A stretch of 64,000 nt of DNA, from assembly GCA_014338405.1 (NCBI GenBank), contig JTDE01001491.1, positions 66,801 through 130,800 of the forward strand, in the 5' to 3' direction. The notes beneath the pieces were generated by a model. The model saw only the letters and a list, made by a program, of their open reading frames with translations, ran no database searches and was not told the DNA's origin. Position numbers and translations under genes: made by a program. Of this stretch, positions 46,950 through 57,584 are shown in pieces. Source of the stretch: Paragonimus skrjabini miyazakii. Lineage: Eukaryota; Platyhelminthes; Trematoda; Plagiorchiida; Troglotrematidae. Every line of letters begins with the position of its first letter. Position 1 is the stretch's first letter.

Positions 46950-47880
46950 TAGAAAGGTTGCGTCGTGATTGAGGCGCCGTTGGGCTCACTGTTGGCAGAT
47001 ATCTTCATGGTAATGTTAGGAAGAACTACGCTTCATAGGATAATTGGGCATAACACTTTCTAAAAAGGCACCTGGACGATATCATTCACGTAGTTGACGA
47101 AGCTGTGGATCTAGGTAACGTACTTGCTGAGACGGACATAGTGCATCCTAATACCAACCGTAAACCTGAGTCCGAAAAAGACCTTCCTGGATGTGGCACT
47201 AAATCGTCGTACAGACGGTTCACTTCAGAGACGTATTCATAGGAAGGGTTTAAGACGTCCAGAATCCTCATTTATCAGTTACGTACCTCTCAGGCAGAAA
47301 CGAAACCTTGTCTGCAGGTTGACAAACAGAGTTATAGAAGTATGTACTGATGACACGACTGAATCAAAAGTATTTTTATGACGAGCATTCGCAGATTACG
47401 CGTACCTCGAAAAGGTTATTGATAAACGCATGGAAGTGACAACACTGAAATTTGGTTTATACAACATTAGGCTACAAAGGCGCGGCGTTGGCTGAACTGG
47501 TGAATCCGTAGAATAAGTGGCGCAATTTAAATGACCTACAGTGCGGCACAACTACAAATCTCGTTCAGGTTCAACTCTGTGGTTTACGTATAACTAAAAG
47601 CTATGTTACCTAAATGTGACTTCATTTTGTGTTTACTCTTTCACATGCTTCTGTGGAGCAGGTAGTGTCGGTCGCACAACCAGGCACCTTTCTCAGAGGA
47701 TACATGAATACCACCCCACATTGGTGACTAAAGGCGAGTTGAAGTGAATTTTAAGTGCACTTCTGGCGCACCTCGTTGAATGGGGGCACCAGGTCTCACC
47801 GAAAATGGCTTTCCAGTCCTCTTACCGTATATCCAGTCGTCTATCCAAAGGAGTCAGATTTCATCGGAGCAGAACGAAAA
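46950..47880 (+). mobile_element. Penelope-like element, RT end and endonuclease
   Basis: 46970-47020 gives the RT block PLGSLLADIFMVML. The frame 47193-47381 is the thumb (FLDVALNRRTDGSLQRRIHR). Around 47630-47740 the nuclease reads FTCFCGAGSVGRTTRHLSQR followed by IHEYHPTLVTK; YIGRT is SVGRT. It belongs to the same subfamily as 59.6-60.6 kb (VGRTTRHLFKRIREHHPAW). YxDD lies in a degraded stretch I cannot read. Confidence 0.78.
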
Positions 47881-48370
47881 CTCATCAATCGCAAACGTAA
47901 AACATGACAGTTACAATGACGTTTACATGGACAGAACAAATCGACAACTATCACAACGAGTCGCCGAACACGTCCCAAAATGCATAAAACAATAGATGAC
48001 GCACCAGTCCCAACTTGGTAAACTGATTGCTCGAAATCAAACGTCATCAATTGCTAATCACCTCATAACAACAGGTCATCAAGTTGACCCAGTAAATTTA
48101 TTCAAGATATTGTTGCGTAATCTAAACACGAAGCTATTAGCTTTCTGTGAATCGATGCTCATCCGAACTTACCAGCCGACGTTATGTGCACAAAATTGTA
48201 AGAGGCAACCTATGGAGTTTCCATGGTCGTGATTGCATAATACTTGATGTGCTTGTAGGCGTGTCTAGTCTTTGTTTGTCCTTATCTGTATGATGTATAT
48301 AACTGGCATGTTTTACTCTTGCGACTGATGACAGTAAACGAAGCGTTAACCTATCGCAACATGCTTTCAC
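47881..48370 (+). mobile_element. Second Penelope-like endonuclease in tandem
   Basis: Frames 47780-47995 and 47996-48232: VYMDRTNRQLSQRVAEHVPK (YIGRT is YMDRT), then SIANHLITTGHQVDPVNLFK, LLRNLNTKLLAFCESMLIRT, CAQNCKRQPMEFPWS. The tail through 48370 matches the 19.1-19.3 kb element. It replaces the end of the preceding PLE, so one element was inserted into or recombined with the other. Confidence 0.78.
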
Positions 48371-48803
48371 TCTGCTCCGGAAACGGTAGGGCAAAAAAAG
48401 CCGAGCCTTACAATTACCATGACCCTCTGCTACTCACTTGACACCTCCTGAGGTCAATTTGGTCACCTGAGTGCAATCTAATTCAGAACCGTTTGATGTA
48501 ATTACGATTAATTGTTCTTTATTCTACTCCCTTGACAACCATGATGACACAAAATGTTTTTTAACCCGACGAGTGGAATGCTTGTTTCTATGCGCCTTTG
48601 GACACAAAACGAGCGGGCTATTTCCCGATGGTCGGCCGTATGTGTTCACATGCATATGCATGGGTAAAACACTTGGTTGGGGTCAGTTAGTTCCGGTTAG
48701 CCAGTTCTCGCCCAACACGGCTCACGCCATTTGTAACAATTTGAATATATGCACTCACTTTTAGTCATTGGTCATCTTTATCGATAAGCATTTCATTATT
48801 CAT

Positions 48804-49190
48804 ATAGATTGAACATCACCCATAATTGATCGTAGCTGTCGCATTCCCATAGACTATCCAGTCGGCCCCTTTCGAATAGCAGAAGCACTAGACTCGAGTT
48901 TCGCTCTCCTTGGAGCTCGTCAGTAGTGCATATCCTCGTCACTGCCGGGACTTGAACCACGGACATGCTGTTCATGAGGCAACTGTGTTTACCACTGCGC
49001 CATTGACCTCATATTAGGCACGACCGAATTATCATATGTGAACACTCAACCACTTTCGCTTGTGAGTAATCATTAGGTTGCCCGATCGCCTCGAGAGGAG
49101 ACACAGTTACTGTCTGTTAACTCCAATCGATGACCTCTCGACTAGGACTTCTCTCCAAGTTGAAATCACAGAAATCATTGATTTGTTGAG
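48804..49190 (-). repeat. Ribozyme SINE, copy 3 (long form)
   Basis: On the minus strand it starts with an extended head (aatgatttctgtgatttcaa ... gtcgagaggtcatcgattgg) also present at 61640-61690, then cctaatgattactcacaag, a box A-like atggcgcagtggtaaac, box B ggttcaagtcc, the hammerhead and the tail. The extended head shows the true unit is near 400 bp or more. Confidence 0.82.
48885..48929 (-). ncRNA. Hammerhead ribozyme motif, intact core
   Basis: Same 45-nt layout as at 3252: stem I gcacta/tagtgc perfect, ctgacga, stem II gctc/gagc, gaaa, palindromic ctcgag, cleavage after tc. The stem II loop differs by two bases from copy 1. Confidence 0.8.
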
Positions 49191-49456
49191 CGGTATTTGA
49201 TTACTGATGTTTGATTTTCACAATAGTCCGCCGAATCTGTCACCGTTTCATCCGGCTGGACAGCGTATTCAGCGAATCGTACACGGTTAGTGTTATGTTT
49301 ATCTATTAACAGAATGATTATAAACTAATAAGACGGTTTGTTGCAACAACAACATAAACAGGTAGAGAGAAGTCAGTGGCAGCGCGTAATGTGTGAACAA
49401 GAGACGTGCGTACGACTAGTTCCCACGGTCGACATGATGGCCATTCCGAAGTGTTA

Positions 49457-49846
49457 TCAATTGATCGATAGACACGCATACAACGCGCCGGGAACAGTCG
49501 ATGACTCATCAAGCTGACGCATCGTCTCTTCCAGCGTTAGTTGAGGATATCCGGTCTGAAAACGGTCCACCGTATTACGCCGACGCTGAGATCGGCACAA
49601 GAGTAAGTTGGCACGAGGCGTTAGCTCAGTTATGGATGTGCCAGGTGGTGGTAGGGCTATCGGAGACTCAGCGTTTCCTGGATTGAATGCCTGCGGGCGC
49701 ACATAATCTAGATATGACATCGCACCATTCGCTTGTATACCTTGTTCGTCAGTAGTTGTGATAGTAGCGGATTGCCATGTGTTTTCAGTGGGTAGACGCA
49801 CAAGGACAGGATCAGACTCAAACATACGTCTATTTTTAGTATGCAT
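49457..49846 (-). pseudogene. Gypsy pol C-terminal tail
   Basis: Frame with FESDPVLVRLPTENTWQSAT (like FxVGDxVLVRxx) followed by a Pro/Arg-rich region (LLLCRSQRRRNTVDRF). This is the part after the integrase core, up to a stop at 49457. Confidence 0.7.
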
Positions 49847-49944
49847 GTCGAAACACTTGGTGGTTCCTGTCTAACGGTTACTTTTGATTGAGGGTTTTCA
49901 TGGAGTAAGTCCAGTCAAGTACGGAGACGGCGACGACATATGAG

Positions 49945-50575
49945 TTAGGAGGGACTGCTGCTGGTAGTTGTGTTGACAAGATTCGGATAACCGAATAGAA
50001 CGCGGTCCAGATGCACGCACAAAGGAGGAGTAGATCGTTTCTTCAACATATTTTTCATTGTCTGCGCAACACGCTTAGCCAGGTCATTCGAAGCAGCATG
50101 ATAAGATGCTGTCTTAACATGCTTGATTCCATTCGAAGTAATGAAGTCTGCAAATTCAGCGCTAGTAAACAAAACTGTTGTTGATCACAATAGTTTCTGG
50201 CAAACCAAATGATGCGATGGTTTTACGTGATTGGATTAATGTACTAGCCGTTGTTTGGAGAATGTTAGCATCACTCCATTTGGAATGGACATCCACGACT
50301 AGTAAAATCATTTGACCTTCAGACGGGCCAAAAAAGTTCAAATGGATGTGCTTCCACAGTGTTTCTGATAATCTCCAATGGTGCAGCGGTAACTTAGGGG
50401 CTGTATTTTGGTTTTCTTGACATAATGTACATGAATTAACCACCGACGCAATGTCACTATTCAGTGTGGACCACCACACATAAGAACGGGATAACGATTT
50501 CCTTTTTACGATGCCTGAGTGGGCCTCCTGGAGTTCATCAAGGATAGATGATCGCAATCTCTTCGGAATCATCAC
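49945..50575 (-). pseudogene. Gypsy integrase
   Basis: Zinc-finger part: LQEAHSGIVKRK ... SCTLCQEN (H2C2). The core's first Asp is present (LLVVDVHSKW). The second is Asn (INNS at 50174-50185, normally xDNG), and the catalytic Glu is Lys (NDLAKRVAQT, codon 50074-50076, normally NGLAERAVQT). Two of three DDE residues are therefore gone, plus a frameshift between the two frames. Confidence 0.85.
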
Positions 50576-50584
50576 ACGTGCTCG

Positions 50585-51511
50585 CTAAAGCAGACATCCA
50601 TTTTGAATACTTAATTCGGTCATTTTCGATGGGAAAGGTACAAGTTCATTAAGTGTCCTTTCCGGCCATCCTGCCTGTACGTACCGTTTGACGAAGGCTA
50701 ACACGGTGTCTTTATCTGTTCCTCGTCGTGTATTCGTCGACGTAATAGGAGGATGGTTGTAGCTTTGAATAAGGTGCACAAGTTCTGGGATTAACTCTGT
50801 GGACGGTGTATCTGGTAATGACAACCTAATTAGGGCATCAGCAACAGTACCGAATCGTCCAGGGATGTATTGAATTCTACAGTTGTAAGCAGATAAGACG
50901 AGAGACCAACAAATCACCTGCGAGGATGCCATTTATTTTATCGATTTCTCCCCACTTAACAACGAAGCAAGAGGCTTGTAGTCCGTAAAAATTGTGAACC
51001 GTCGTCCGAAGAGGTGTTAGTGAAACCGTTTTGCACCTGCCATGCTACCCAGGGATTCCCAATTAGACTGTGTGTAATTCCTTTCTGCTGCGCTCAATGT
51101 CCGGAAGCAGTAAGAAATGGAACGTTGGGATCCATATGAAAGCTTAGGCAGTAGCATGGCACCAAGGCCGTACGGAGAAACATCGCAAGAGAGTACGATT
51201 GGTTTGCCGGAATCATAATGTATAAGAACACTTGGTAAAGTAAGAATCTGTTTAACTGTGTTAAAAGAAGTTTCATGAATCTGGTTCCACCACCAGCTTT
51301 TGTCCTTTCGCAGAAGCTTATAAAGAGAGTGGAGGTGCTTCGTTGCGAAAAGTATGAATCGAGAAAGCTGTGCTATCACCCCTAAAAACGACCGAAGTTC
51401 GCTCACGTTTTTAGGTGATGGCGCATCCAGTAGAGCTTGCATTTTCCCTTCTACTGGTTGTAGGCCTTCATTTGATAACTTAAATCCAAGGTATTGTACA
51501 CTGAGACTCAC
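50585..51511 (-). pseudogene. Gypsy RNase H region
   Basis: The frame 51017-51511 gives the RT connection (LSVQYLGFKLSNEGLQPVEG, LRSFLGVIAQLSRFI) and the RNase H start (IVLSCDVSPYGLGAMLLPKL, ...AAERNYTQSNWESL). After a frame break FTIFTDYKPLASLL is readable, and 50585-50932 continues ILSAYN-like LVLSAYNCRIQYIPGR and a DALIRLSLPDT block. D and E positions of RNase H remain but frame is broken at about 51015 and 50935. Confidence 0.8.
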
Positions 51512-51589
51512 ACTTTTCTCCTTTTATTACAAGACATGCATCTGATAGACTTTTCAAGACCAAGTTTGTAAATGCTGTTCAGTATTACG

Positions 51590-51990
51590 TCCGGTGAACA
51601 GAATGTCAAGATATGCACACATACTAGGTATATCCCTGACAAGAGTCAATGATACATTGAAAAATATCGAGTGCAGAGTTAACTCCGAATGGCAGGCGGG
51701 TGTAACAAAGCAATTCTACATGAGTGTTAACCGTAGTGCATGGATGCGAATCTTTATTTAGTTCAATCTGTTGGTATGCATGACTCAAGTCCAGTTTTGT
51801 AAAAGGCTCACCCACAGATAAGGATGCATATATGTCCACAATTTTTGGTAAAGGATAACGACGTGACCGTGACACTCGGTTCACAGTTATTTTATAATCA
51901 TTGCGGATGGTAACTGTGCTGTCGGGTTTTGATACGGGTAATATGGGTGTTGCTCAGTCTGAATACTACCTTCTTTCTGGAGCTTGAGTA
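51590..51990 (-). pseudogene. Gypsy reverse transcriptase
   Basis: In order: ATPILPVSKPDST-like (frameshifted), TVNRVSRSRRYPLPKI, ASLSVGEPFTKLDLSHAYQQ (motif A Asp kept), TRLPFGVNSALDIFQ. Motif C reads CAYLDILFTG instead of the usual YLDDILFTG: only one Asp codon (51605-51607) is left, a clean 3-base loss. Polymerase activity should be lost even without the frameshifts. Confidence 0.85.
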
Positions 51991-52320
51991 GTTCATTTTC
52001 GGCTTTATTCATCTTACAACGAAAATATTAGCTTATCCAGGGCGAACCCATAGTGACTGCGTTGTTTAGCTTTTTACCAGGACTTGAGGTATGTTGTCTA
52101 ATCGAGAAAAATGGTGTTGAAAATAGCGGGTTCGTGTGAAAACCGATCACTCGAATGTCACCCAAATGGTTGGGATGTCGAGGGCAGGATGTATTCAAAT
52201 AATCGTTCGATTGACGGAGCGAAATAGCTATACCCTTTGTTGTTTCAAGTTGGACCAAGCTAGCCAATGCCAACTTCCCTTGAACATTTGTTTCGCCCAT
52301 CGGTGTCAAACATGTACCTG

Positions 52321-53454
52321 TGATCTATGCAGTTGAGTGTTGGAAACTAACATGTCGACTGTTTTAACCTAGGGTTTTTCGCAAAACCGGTTTCGGGACG
52401 CCTTACTGTTCATGCTGACGATTGATACTCAACAAACAAAACTGTCTTTATAGATTGCAGATCAGAATAATAGAAGTATTGCGTCGCCGTCTATCGCTAC
52501 TGATGCACTTTGCGAGGCTTCATTGATCAGTCGTCGACAGTCCGTTCTGTGCGCTCAAAAACCGATGACTATCGCTGCTTACCGTAGACACCCATCGTGA
52601 CTCACTCACGTTATGCTGATCTGCAAATTTTTTGTTGGTGAATTTGTTTTTATTCCGAAACTAACCGCACGTTTAAAACTGGAAGGAGTGCAGAATAAAC
52701 TGTTTTTGCTTTTCGTCTAATTTGTACTGAGGTTGATTGCAGTGGCGATCTCACAGTGATTGTTAAGGTCATGGTGTAATGATCACGAGTTTTCCAACAC
52801 TTGGTGACTGCGATATTATATGCCCGCCGAGTGTCGGGATTCTCGCACCTGTCACAATAGCAAAGGAGTCCTGATCACGTGACAGAACGTGACCGGATCA
52901 TAATTAGCTCCACTCTTTGGCACGTGTAGAATAAGCACACGTGTGAATGACAACCCACACGGGCGATAGACAGTCCGGGGGGGATGGGTGTCGCTTGCCT
53001 AACATTTGTGTTTTGTTCAGTAGGCTGATGACGTTAATCCGCGACGAACTGATGCCGGATGGGGATTTACGAGTTGGTTTTACGTGGCAGTTCTGACACC
53101 AGGACGAGAGTGATTTTCGATATTGAAATCTGGGGGCACATCATGTGATGTTCGTGGGCTTAAATTTTCGTACACTGTGAATGAACACGCACACTAATTG
53201 ATTATACGAGCGTAGACATTGAAGGCAGCCTAGAAACGCAGTCGTACAAACTGGTTTGCAGATAAAGTTGTCAATCCCTCCAGTTTGGATAAACGCCTCG
53301 CCGGCCAAAATGTCAGTACGAACAATACGTAAACAAAGTTTGGTAGGCAGGTGCACTTAATTGGTGGCCTTTTTGCAAAATATAGACTTTCAATCTGAAC
53401 ATCAGTCGCAGTTCATTGTTGCCTTCGCACTCAGAGTGACTTTCCAATAAGTTG
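52321..53454. other. No gene seen
   Basis: Position where gypsy gag and a 5' LTR would lie; nothing readable. Confidence 0.4.
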
Positions 53455-53765
53455 CTTTTGAAAAGAAGCACTGGACTCGAGTTTCCCTCTTGTTGGAGCT
53501 CGTCAGTAGTGCATATACTTGCGACCGCCGGGACTAGAACTCCGGCCACGCTTTCATGAGACAACCGCCTTGACCACTACGCCAATGACCTCGCCTCATG
53601 CACGACCGAATTATCGTACGTAAGCGCACAACTCAATTCGCCTGTGAGTAATAATCAGATTTTCCGATCGCTTTGAATGGCGACACAGTTAACGTCTGTT
53701 TACCCCAGTTGACGACCCCACAATTATGGCTTCTCCCAAGTTTGACTCACGGAAATCATCAAACT
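53455..53765 (-). repeat. Ribozyme SINE, copy 4
   Basis: Lacks most of the tail but keeps the hammerhead, box B (gagttctagtcccgg on minus), box A region and long head (atttccgtgag ... gtcgtcaactgg). Followed 50 bp later by copy 5 in the opposite direction. Confidence 0.75.
53468..53512 (-). ncRNA. Hammerhead motif, slightly decayed
   Basis: Core ctgacga and gaaa kept and stem III is ctcgag. One mismatch in stem I next to the core (gcacta with cagtgc) and one at the base of stem II (gctc with gagg). Confidence 0.65.
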
Positions 53766-53815
53766 TGATGGCGATATTTTAGGTATCATCTCTTGTTGAG
53801 ACGATGACGCAATCT

Positions 53816-54085
53816 GATTATTACTTACAAGCGAATGTGGTTGTGCGTTTACGTGAGGTAACTCAGTCGTGCCTAATGTGAAGTCGGCGGCGCAATGGTC
53901 AACACGGTCAACCTCTGAGGACGTGGATCGACGTTCACTTCGTGATCATGGCAATTATGAGCACTAGTGAGAAGTTCTGCCAAGAGTGAAACTCGAATGC
54001 AATGCTTCTTTCTTTTTAATTTTACTGGATGAAAAGTCTTCGAGAGTGCTAAAGCTGTAATCTATTGTGCATGCTGTTCACTTTA
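53816..54085 (+). repeat. Ribozyme SINE, copy 5
   Basis: Head tgattattacttacaagcga, box A-like ggcgcaatggtcaacac, tail to gtgcatgctgttcac. Strongly diverged. Confidence 0.7.
53961..54006 (+). ncRNA. Hammerhead relic
   Basis: Core is gtgagaa instead of ctgacga and stem I is broken; tgaaactcga remains. Inactive. Confidence 0.5.
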
Positions 54086-54189
54086 ATTTTTTGTTACTTT
54101 CAACTATTACTAACCACTAACTACATTAAAAGATTTCACAACCATGTTTACCATCCGTTTTCTATTTATGTCCTGAACTGTAAATCTCC

Positions 54190-54595
54190 ATGTTGGGATG
54201 TGCGGCGGTTCGAACCGTTGTACCATCCGATCAGAACTATGGCTACCTACAGGTTGCCCAACAGTACAGACCCGAACACGAAATCCGGTGTCTGAACCAA
54301 GAGAGTAATCCAACGAACGGGCCTCTTAACCGAGTCAAATTAGCGAACTGGCACGGGGTTGTGGACGCGCATTTCCAGTCAAGTCGCTCGGCCCTATCGT
54401 CCCAGTGTTTTGTACACCGTGATCGATAAGCCCTGACTGTTACCACACGTTTCTGTAACCGTTTAAGCGTTTGAAAGACAACGCTGAACTGGGAAGCATC
54501 ATGCGCTGATGATTGCATATGGACAGAGTAAAAATACGATTCTTCATCAACGGCTTTCACCATCACCTTAGTTTTTTCACCAAACGATGGATAAT
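54190..54595 (+). repeat. Dispersed repeat, copy 2 of 2, interrupted by mariner
   Basis: Matches 33740-34115. The mariner is inserted just after caccaaacgatggataa. Confidence 0.7.
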
Positions 54596-54597
54596 AC

Positions 54598-55557
54598 GAG
54601 GGGGAGTCAAAAAGTAAAGCCATTTTATTTCGGACAGGTATAATTACCAACACAGGAACATTTATTATACATCAAAATAAAGCTGGTCCTCTGTGGATCA
54701 CATCCCTACTTCTCAACATAGTCACCGTTACGCTCAATAGCAACGTTCCACCTTTGAATGAGTGCATGTATCCCTGCCTCGTACAATTTTGTTGTCTGTT
54801 CTTTGAGCCACTTCTTCACTGTGGTTTCACTTCCTCGTCACTGGAATAATATTTGCCTCTTAAACCCTCTTTTATGGGGCGAAAGAGGTGATAATCTGAA
54901 GGCGCTAAATCTGGTGAGTATGGAGGATGCCGTTGTTGTCTCTTCGATTTTGTTCAAGAAGTTCAGTGCAGGCAGTGACCCTGTCAGTCTTGCGTTCGGT
55001 AGTCAGCTCACTCGGTACCCAGCAGGCACACACTTTTGAAAGGCCAAGTGACTGGACTATGTTGTAAGCACTTCCATGGCTCACTCCAAGGTTTCCCGCC
55101 GAATCATCAAGAGTTATACGCCTGTCTTCTCTGATCAGAGCATTTGCTTTTGCTTTAGTGGCAAGATTGACAGACACGGATGGACGACCAGAATGGGGTT
55201 TATCGGCTACGCTCATACTTCCCACCTTTTCATCCTTCAAACGACGAACCCACTCGCATACACTGCTATAATCTACAGTATTGTCCTCAAACACATTTGT
55301 TAATCGTCTGTGAATGTTCATGGGGGTTTCCCCCTCAGCAACAAGTAGTTCAATCACTGCTATTTGTTTTTGACGCAACTCTACGGGGGCAGCCATTTTG
55401 AATTTTCCTTGTGAGTCTAAAAACATGAAAAGTACGAAACAACCTATTGCATAACGTAAATGATATAATCATTTATAACTGTGAAAAAATTCAGGTAATT
55501 TTATGAAAAACTTCACCAGAATTAAAAACATTGGCATTACTTTTTGACTCCCCCTCG
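54598..55557 (-). mobile_element. Mariner transposon, internally deleted
   Basis: A 960-bp element flanked by TA on both sides (54596-54597 and 55558-55559). Its inverted ends are perfect over 21 bp (54598-54618 with 55537-55557, starting cgagggggagtc) and continue four more bases after one mismatch. Full mariners are about 1.3 kb. The transposase reads on minus and lacks its middle, so the element cannot move itself but has all the ends needed to be moved. Confidence 0.95.
54706..55396 (-). pseudogene. Mariner transposase, catalytic centre deleted
   Basis: Likely start ATG at 55394-55396 (MAAPVELRQKQIAVIELLVA); an ATG 30 bases upstream is also in frame. The N-terminal DNA-binding half is intact: SVCEWVRRLKDEKVGSMSVA, DKPHSGRPSV, GVSHGSAYNIVQSLGLSKVC, ACTELLEQN. 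After about residue 160 the sequence jumps, with a frame change near 54910, to PYSPDLAPSDYHLF and then ...GIHALIQRWNVAIERNGDYV to the stop at 54706-54708. The missing ~120 residues hold the first two Asp of the DD34D triad. Confidence 0.92.
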
Positions 55558-55559
55558 TA

Positions 55560-57217
55560 CAAAACCGCATTCATGAACGAATCAGATGTACACTTTATTG
55601 GAAGGTTGATCGAAAGCTAACTGTACATGTCAGTGACTTTGATGCTGGCTTAGAGTCGAGTTTTTCATTGCATCGATGACACGTCGGGCTTGTTGGCCTT
55701 GAAATGACTAGTTCGTTTTGTGTCTGTCTGTCTGACTCTTCCTATGTTGCATTAGGTTGCAACATAATTCGTTCAGCTCAGTTTACTGGTCGGTAACCGC
55801 ACGTGGCTTGATCTGGGCGATTGATCATACTTGAACGCTCCTGGAACGCAAATAAATGAACAACTTGCCGGTAATCTGACAACTGTATAGGATATTGAAC
55901 TGGTTGTTATTTATGCGATCTGTGGTGAAAGTTCGGAGGAGACCACTAGCAAGTTTAGTGCAAAGCATATGGGTACGCGGTCGGTTACCTGTAAGTCACT
56001 TTGAAGACTGTTGAAAATGTTTGTAGCAACGGACAGTATAGATTCAGTTATCTCTGAATGAAGTACGGGATCTGAGCAACCATGCTGTCACGTACTGTCT
56101 CATTAAGGTTACGTTTTAAAACGTATGTTGTGGAATCCTGTGGAGTGGGTTGCATAACATTTCGCTCTTTAGCGCTAATCCTTCAATACAAGAAGCTAAT
56201 GACCATGTGTGACGTTTAAGACAAACGTATTTCAAATTAATGATATCCAGTAATTTCTACACGTTACATATGGTTCATCTTTAAAGTACACCACCACCCT
56301 CAGTTTCGGTAGTTGTTTATCCTAAAACGACGTACTGTTAATCGCGGTCCACCAGTGTGAACATGTTCTACTATGACACTCCGCTTAGCCGAAGTTGCGC
56401 ACGGTATTTTTCAGAACGTGGTAGACTTGAACGGAACAAAACAGTTCAATATGGTCTACATTTCTGAAACAGCTGTCCACATCGATCTCTGTAGCACATA
56501 AATTTGCCTCCAATATGATAGCATTTTACAGTTAAAATGGTAGGAAAATATATGATATAACGCAGATTTGTCTCATTGGCAGTGTTATAAAGTTGAGAAG
56601 TGTGTAGCGACACTTATTGTTTTGGCAACATGGCTATGAAACGTCCTGTCAGATTCTACCAATGGTACAGCATAAGATAGCGTATCGCAAATTCTACGAA
56701 AAAATGCCAGTTTTCAGTGAATCATTTCACTGATTTGTAAGTCTGTTTCGCTCATGAGTTCAGCTTTTTAGTATCAATCGTCTGGTGAAAACTTTCACGC
56801 GATAGCACATTACGATGAGGAAATCCCGTATTTTTTTGCTTTTGTACTCATCGATGCCTGCTGGTTCGAATCCCTATGATGTTTTCTGAACGCTGAAACC
56901 GTTGTCAGCATGCAGGTGTATACGATCGTGGACCGCAGTGGCCACAACACTAGGACTGTGGAACCGAACGATTTGACTTGAAATGCGCGTTCATTTCCGT
57001 GCCGACTAGCCTGGTTTTGATTGTAGCGGTGAGGGGTCTTTCGTTAACCGGACTCGGTTGGGAGGCCCGGGTTTTACTTAAGCCTTTCACCTAGAATTCC
57101 TTTGAAATGTTTTGAACCTCGGATTTTGTGTTTTGATGCGTAATTGTGTGATGGTCGGTAAATTCATCGTCACATTCCTTAACCTTTTGCGTACCCAATG
57201 CTTTCGTCATCTCGCAG
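55560..57217. other. No gene seen; intron of paralogue B
   Basis: A box-B-like ggttcgaatccc at about 56872 has no matching box A or tRNA fold. Otherwise empty. Confidence 0.4.
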
Positions 57218-57584
57218 GTTCCTCCACTCATAAGTCACCGGACGATTTCAAGAAATGGCCGCTTCAATTTAGAAAACCATCATCGATTTGCTGGCCAACT
57301 GAGGATGCTTGTCTATCATCCAACTTTGTGTCTTTGGAGGATGTCGATTTGATTGACCTACGCGACCCGTGGATTGTGGAATCAACCGGAATACCAAAGG
57401 CCAAAGGTAGACATTTGATAGGCCGAACTGTGGTGTTGTTGCCTGGCGGAGAACCGTTCTCACCCGACTCGGAGGTCTCTGAGGTGAAGAAGTCAGTGAA
57501 TAATAGGCTCGTGAGCCGAACAAACCGATTACTTGTTTCTGCGACGACGGTTGCTAATCTAGAAGCAGAGCGAGTAAATAGGAG
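57218..57584 (+). CDS. Exon beta of paralogue B (unknown protein)
   Basis: A 367-bp exon in the open frame 57112-57588. Acceptor gtcatctcgcag ends at 57217 and donor gtgagtta starts at 57585. Phase 1 in, phase 2 out, exactly as in beta-A. About 122 residues: GSSTHKSPDDFKKWPLQFRK, then SNFVSLEDVDLIDLRDPWIV, LPGGEPFSPDSE and RTNRLLVSATTVANLEAERV. Upstream codons in the same frame are probably intronic. It is 20 residues shorter than A, mainly where A has the DDDDYY and ADEEPQAEDENA stretches. No membrane segment, no known domain. Confidence 0.72.

Larger units (their letters stand above)
49450..52320 (-). mobile_element. Ty3/gypsy pol, decayed
   Basis: Minus-strand order: protease-linker remnant (52028-52309, MTPMGETNVQ), RT (51590-51990), RNase H (about 50880-51511), spacer, integrase zinc finger and core (49945-50575), and integrase C-terminal/tail (49457-49846). 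No paired LTRs recognised on either side and no gag frame upstream, so the limits are those of recognisable Pol. It is a different, older copy than the 7.3-kb derivative. Confidence 0.88.

Noticed and set aside
54243..54653. 136-codon minus frame at 54.2-54.7 kb
   Set aside because: It runs across the mariner boundary, so it cannot be one ancestral gene.
56865..56880. Box-B-like ggttcgaatccc as a tRNA gene
   Set aside because: No box A at a suitable distance and no acceptor pairing.
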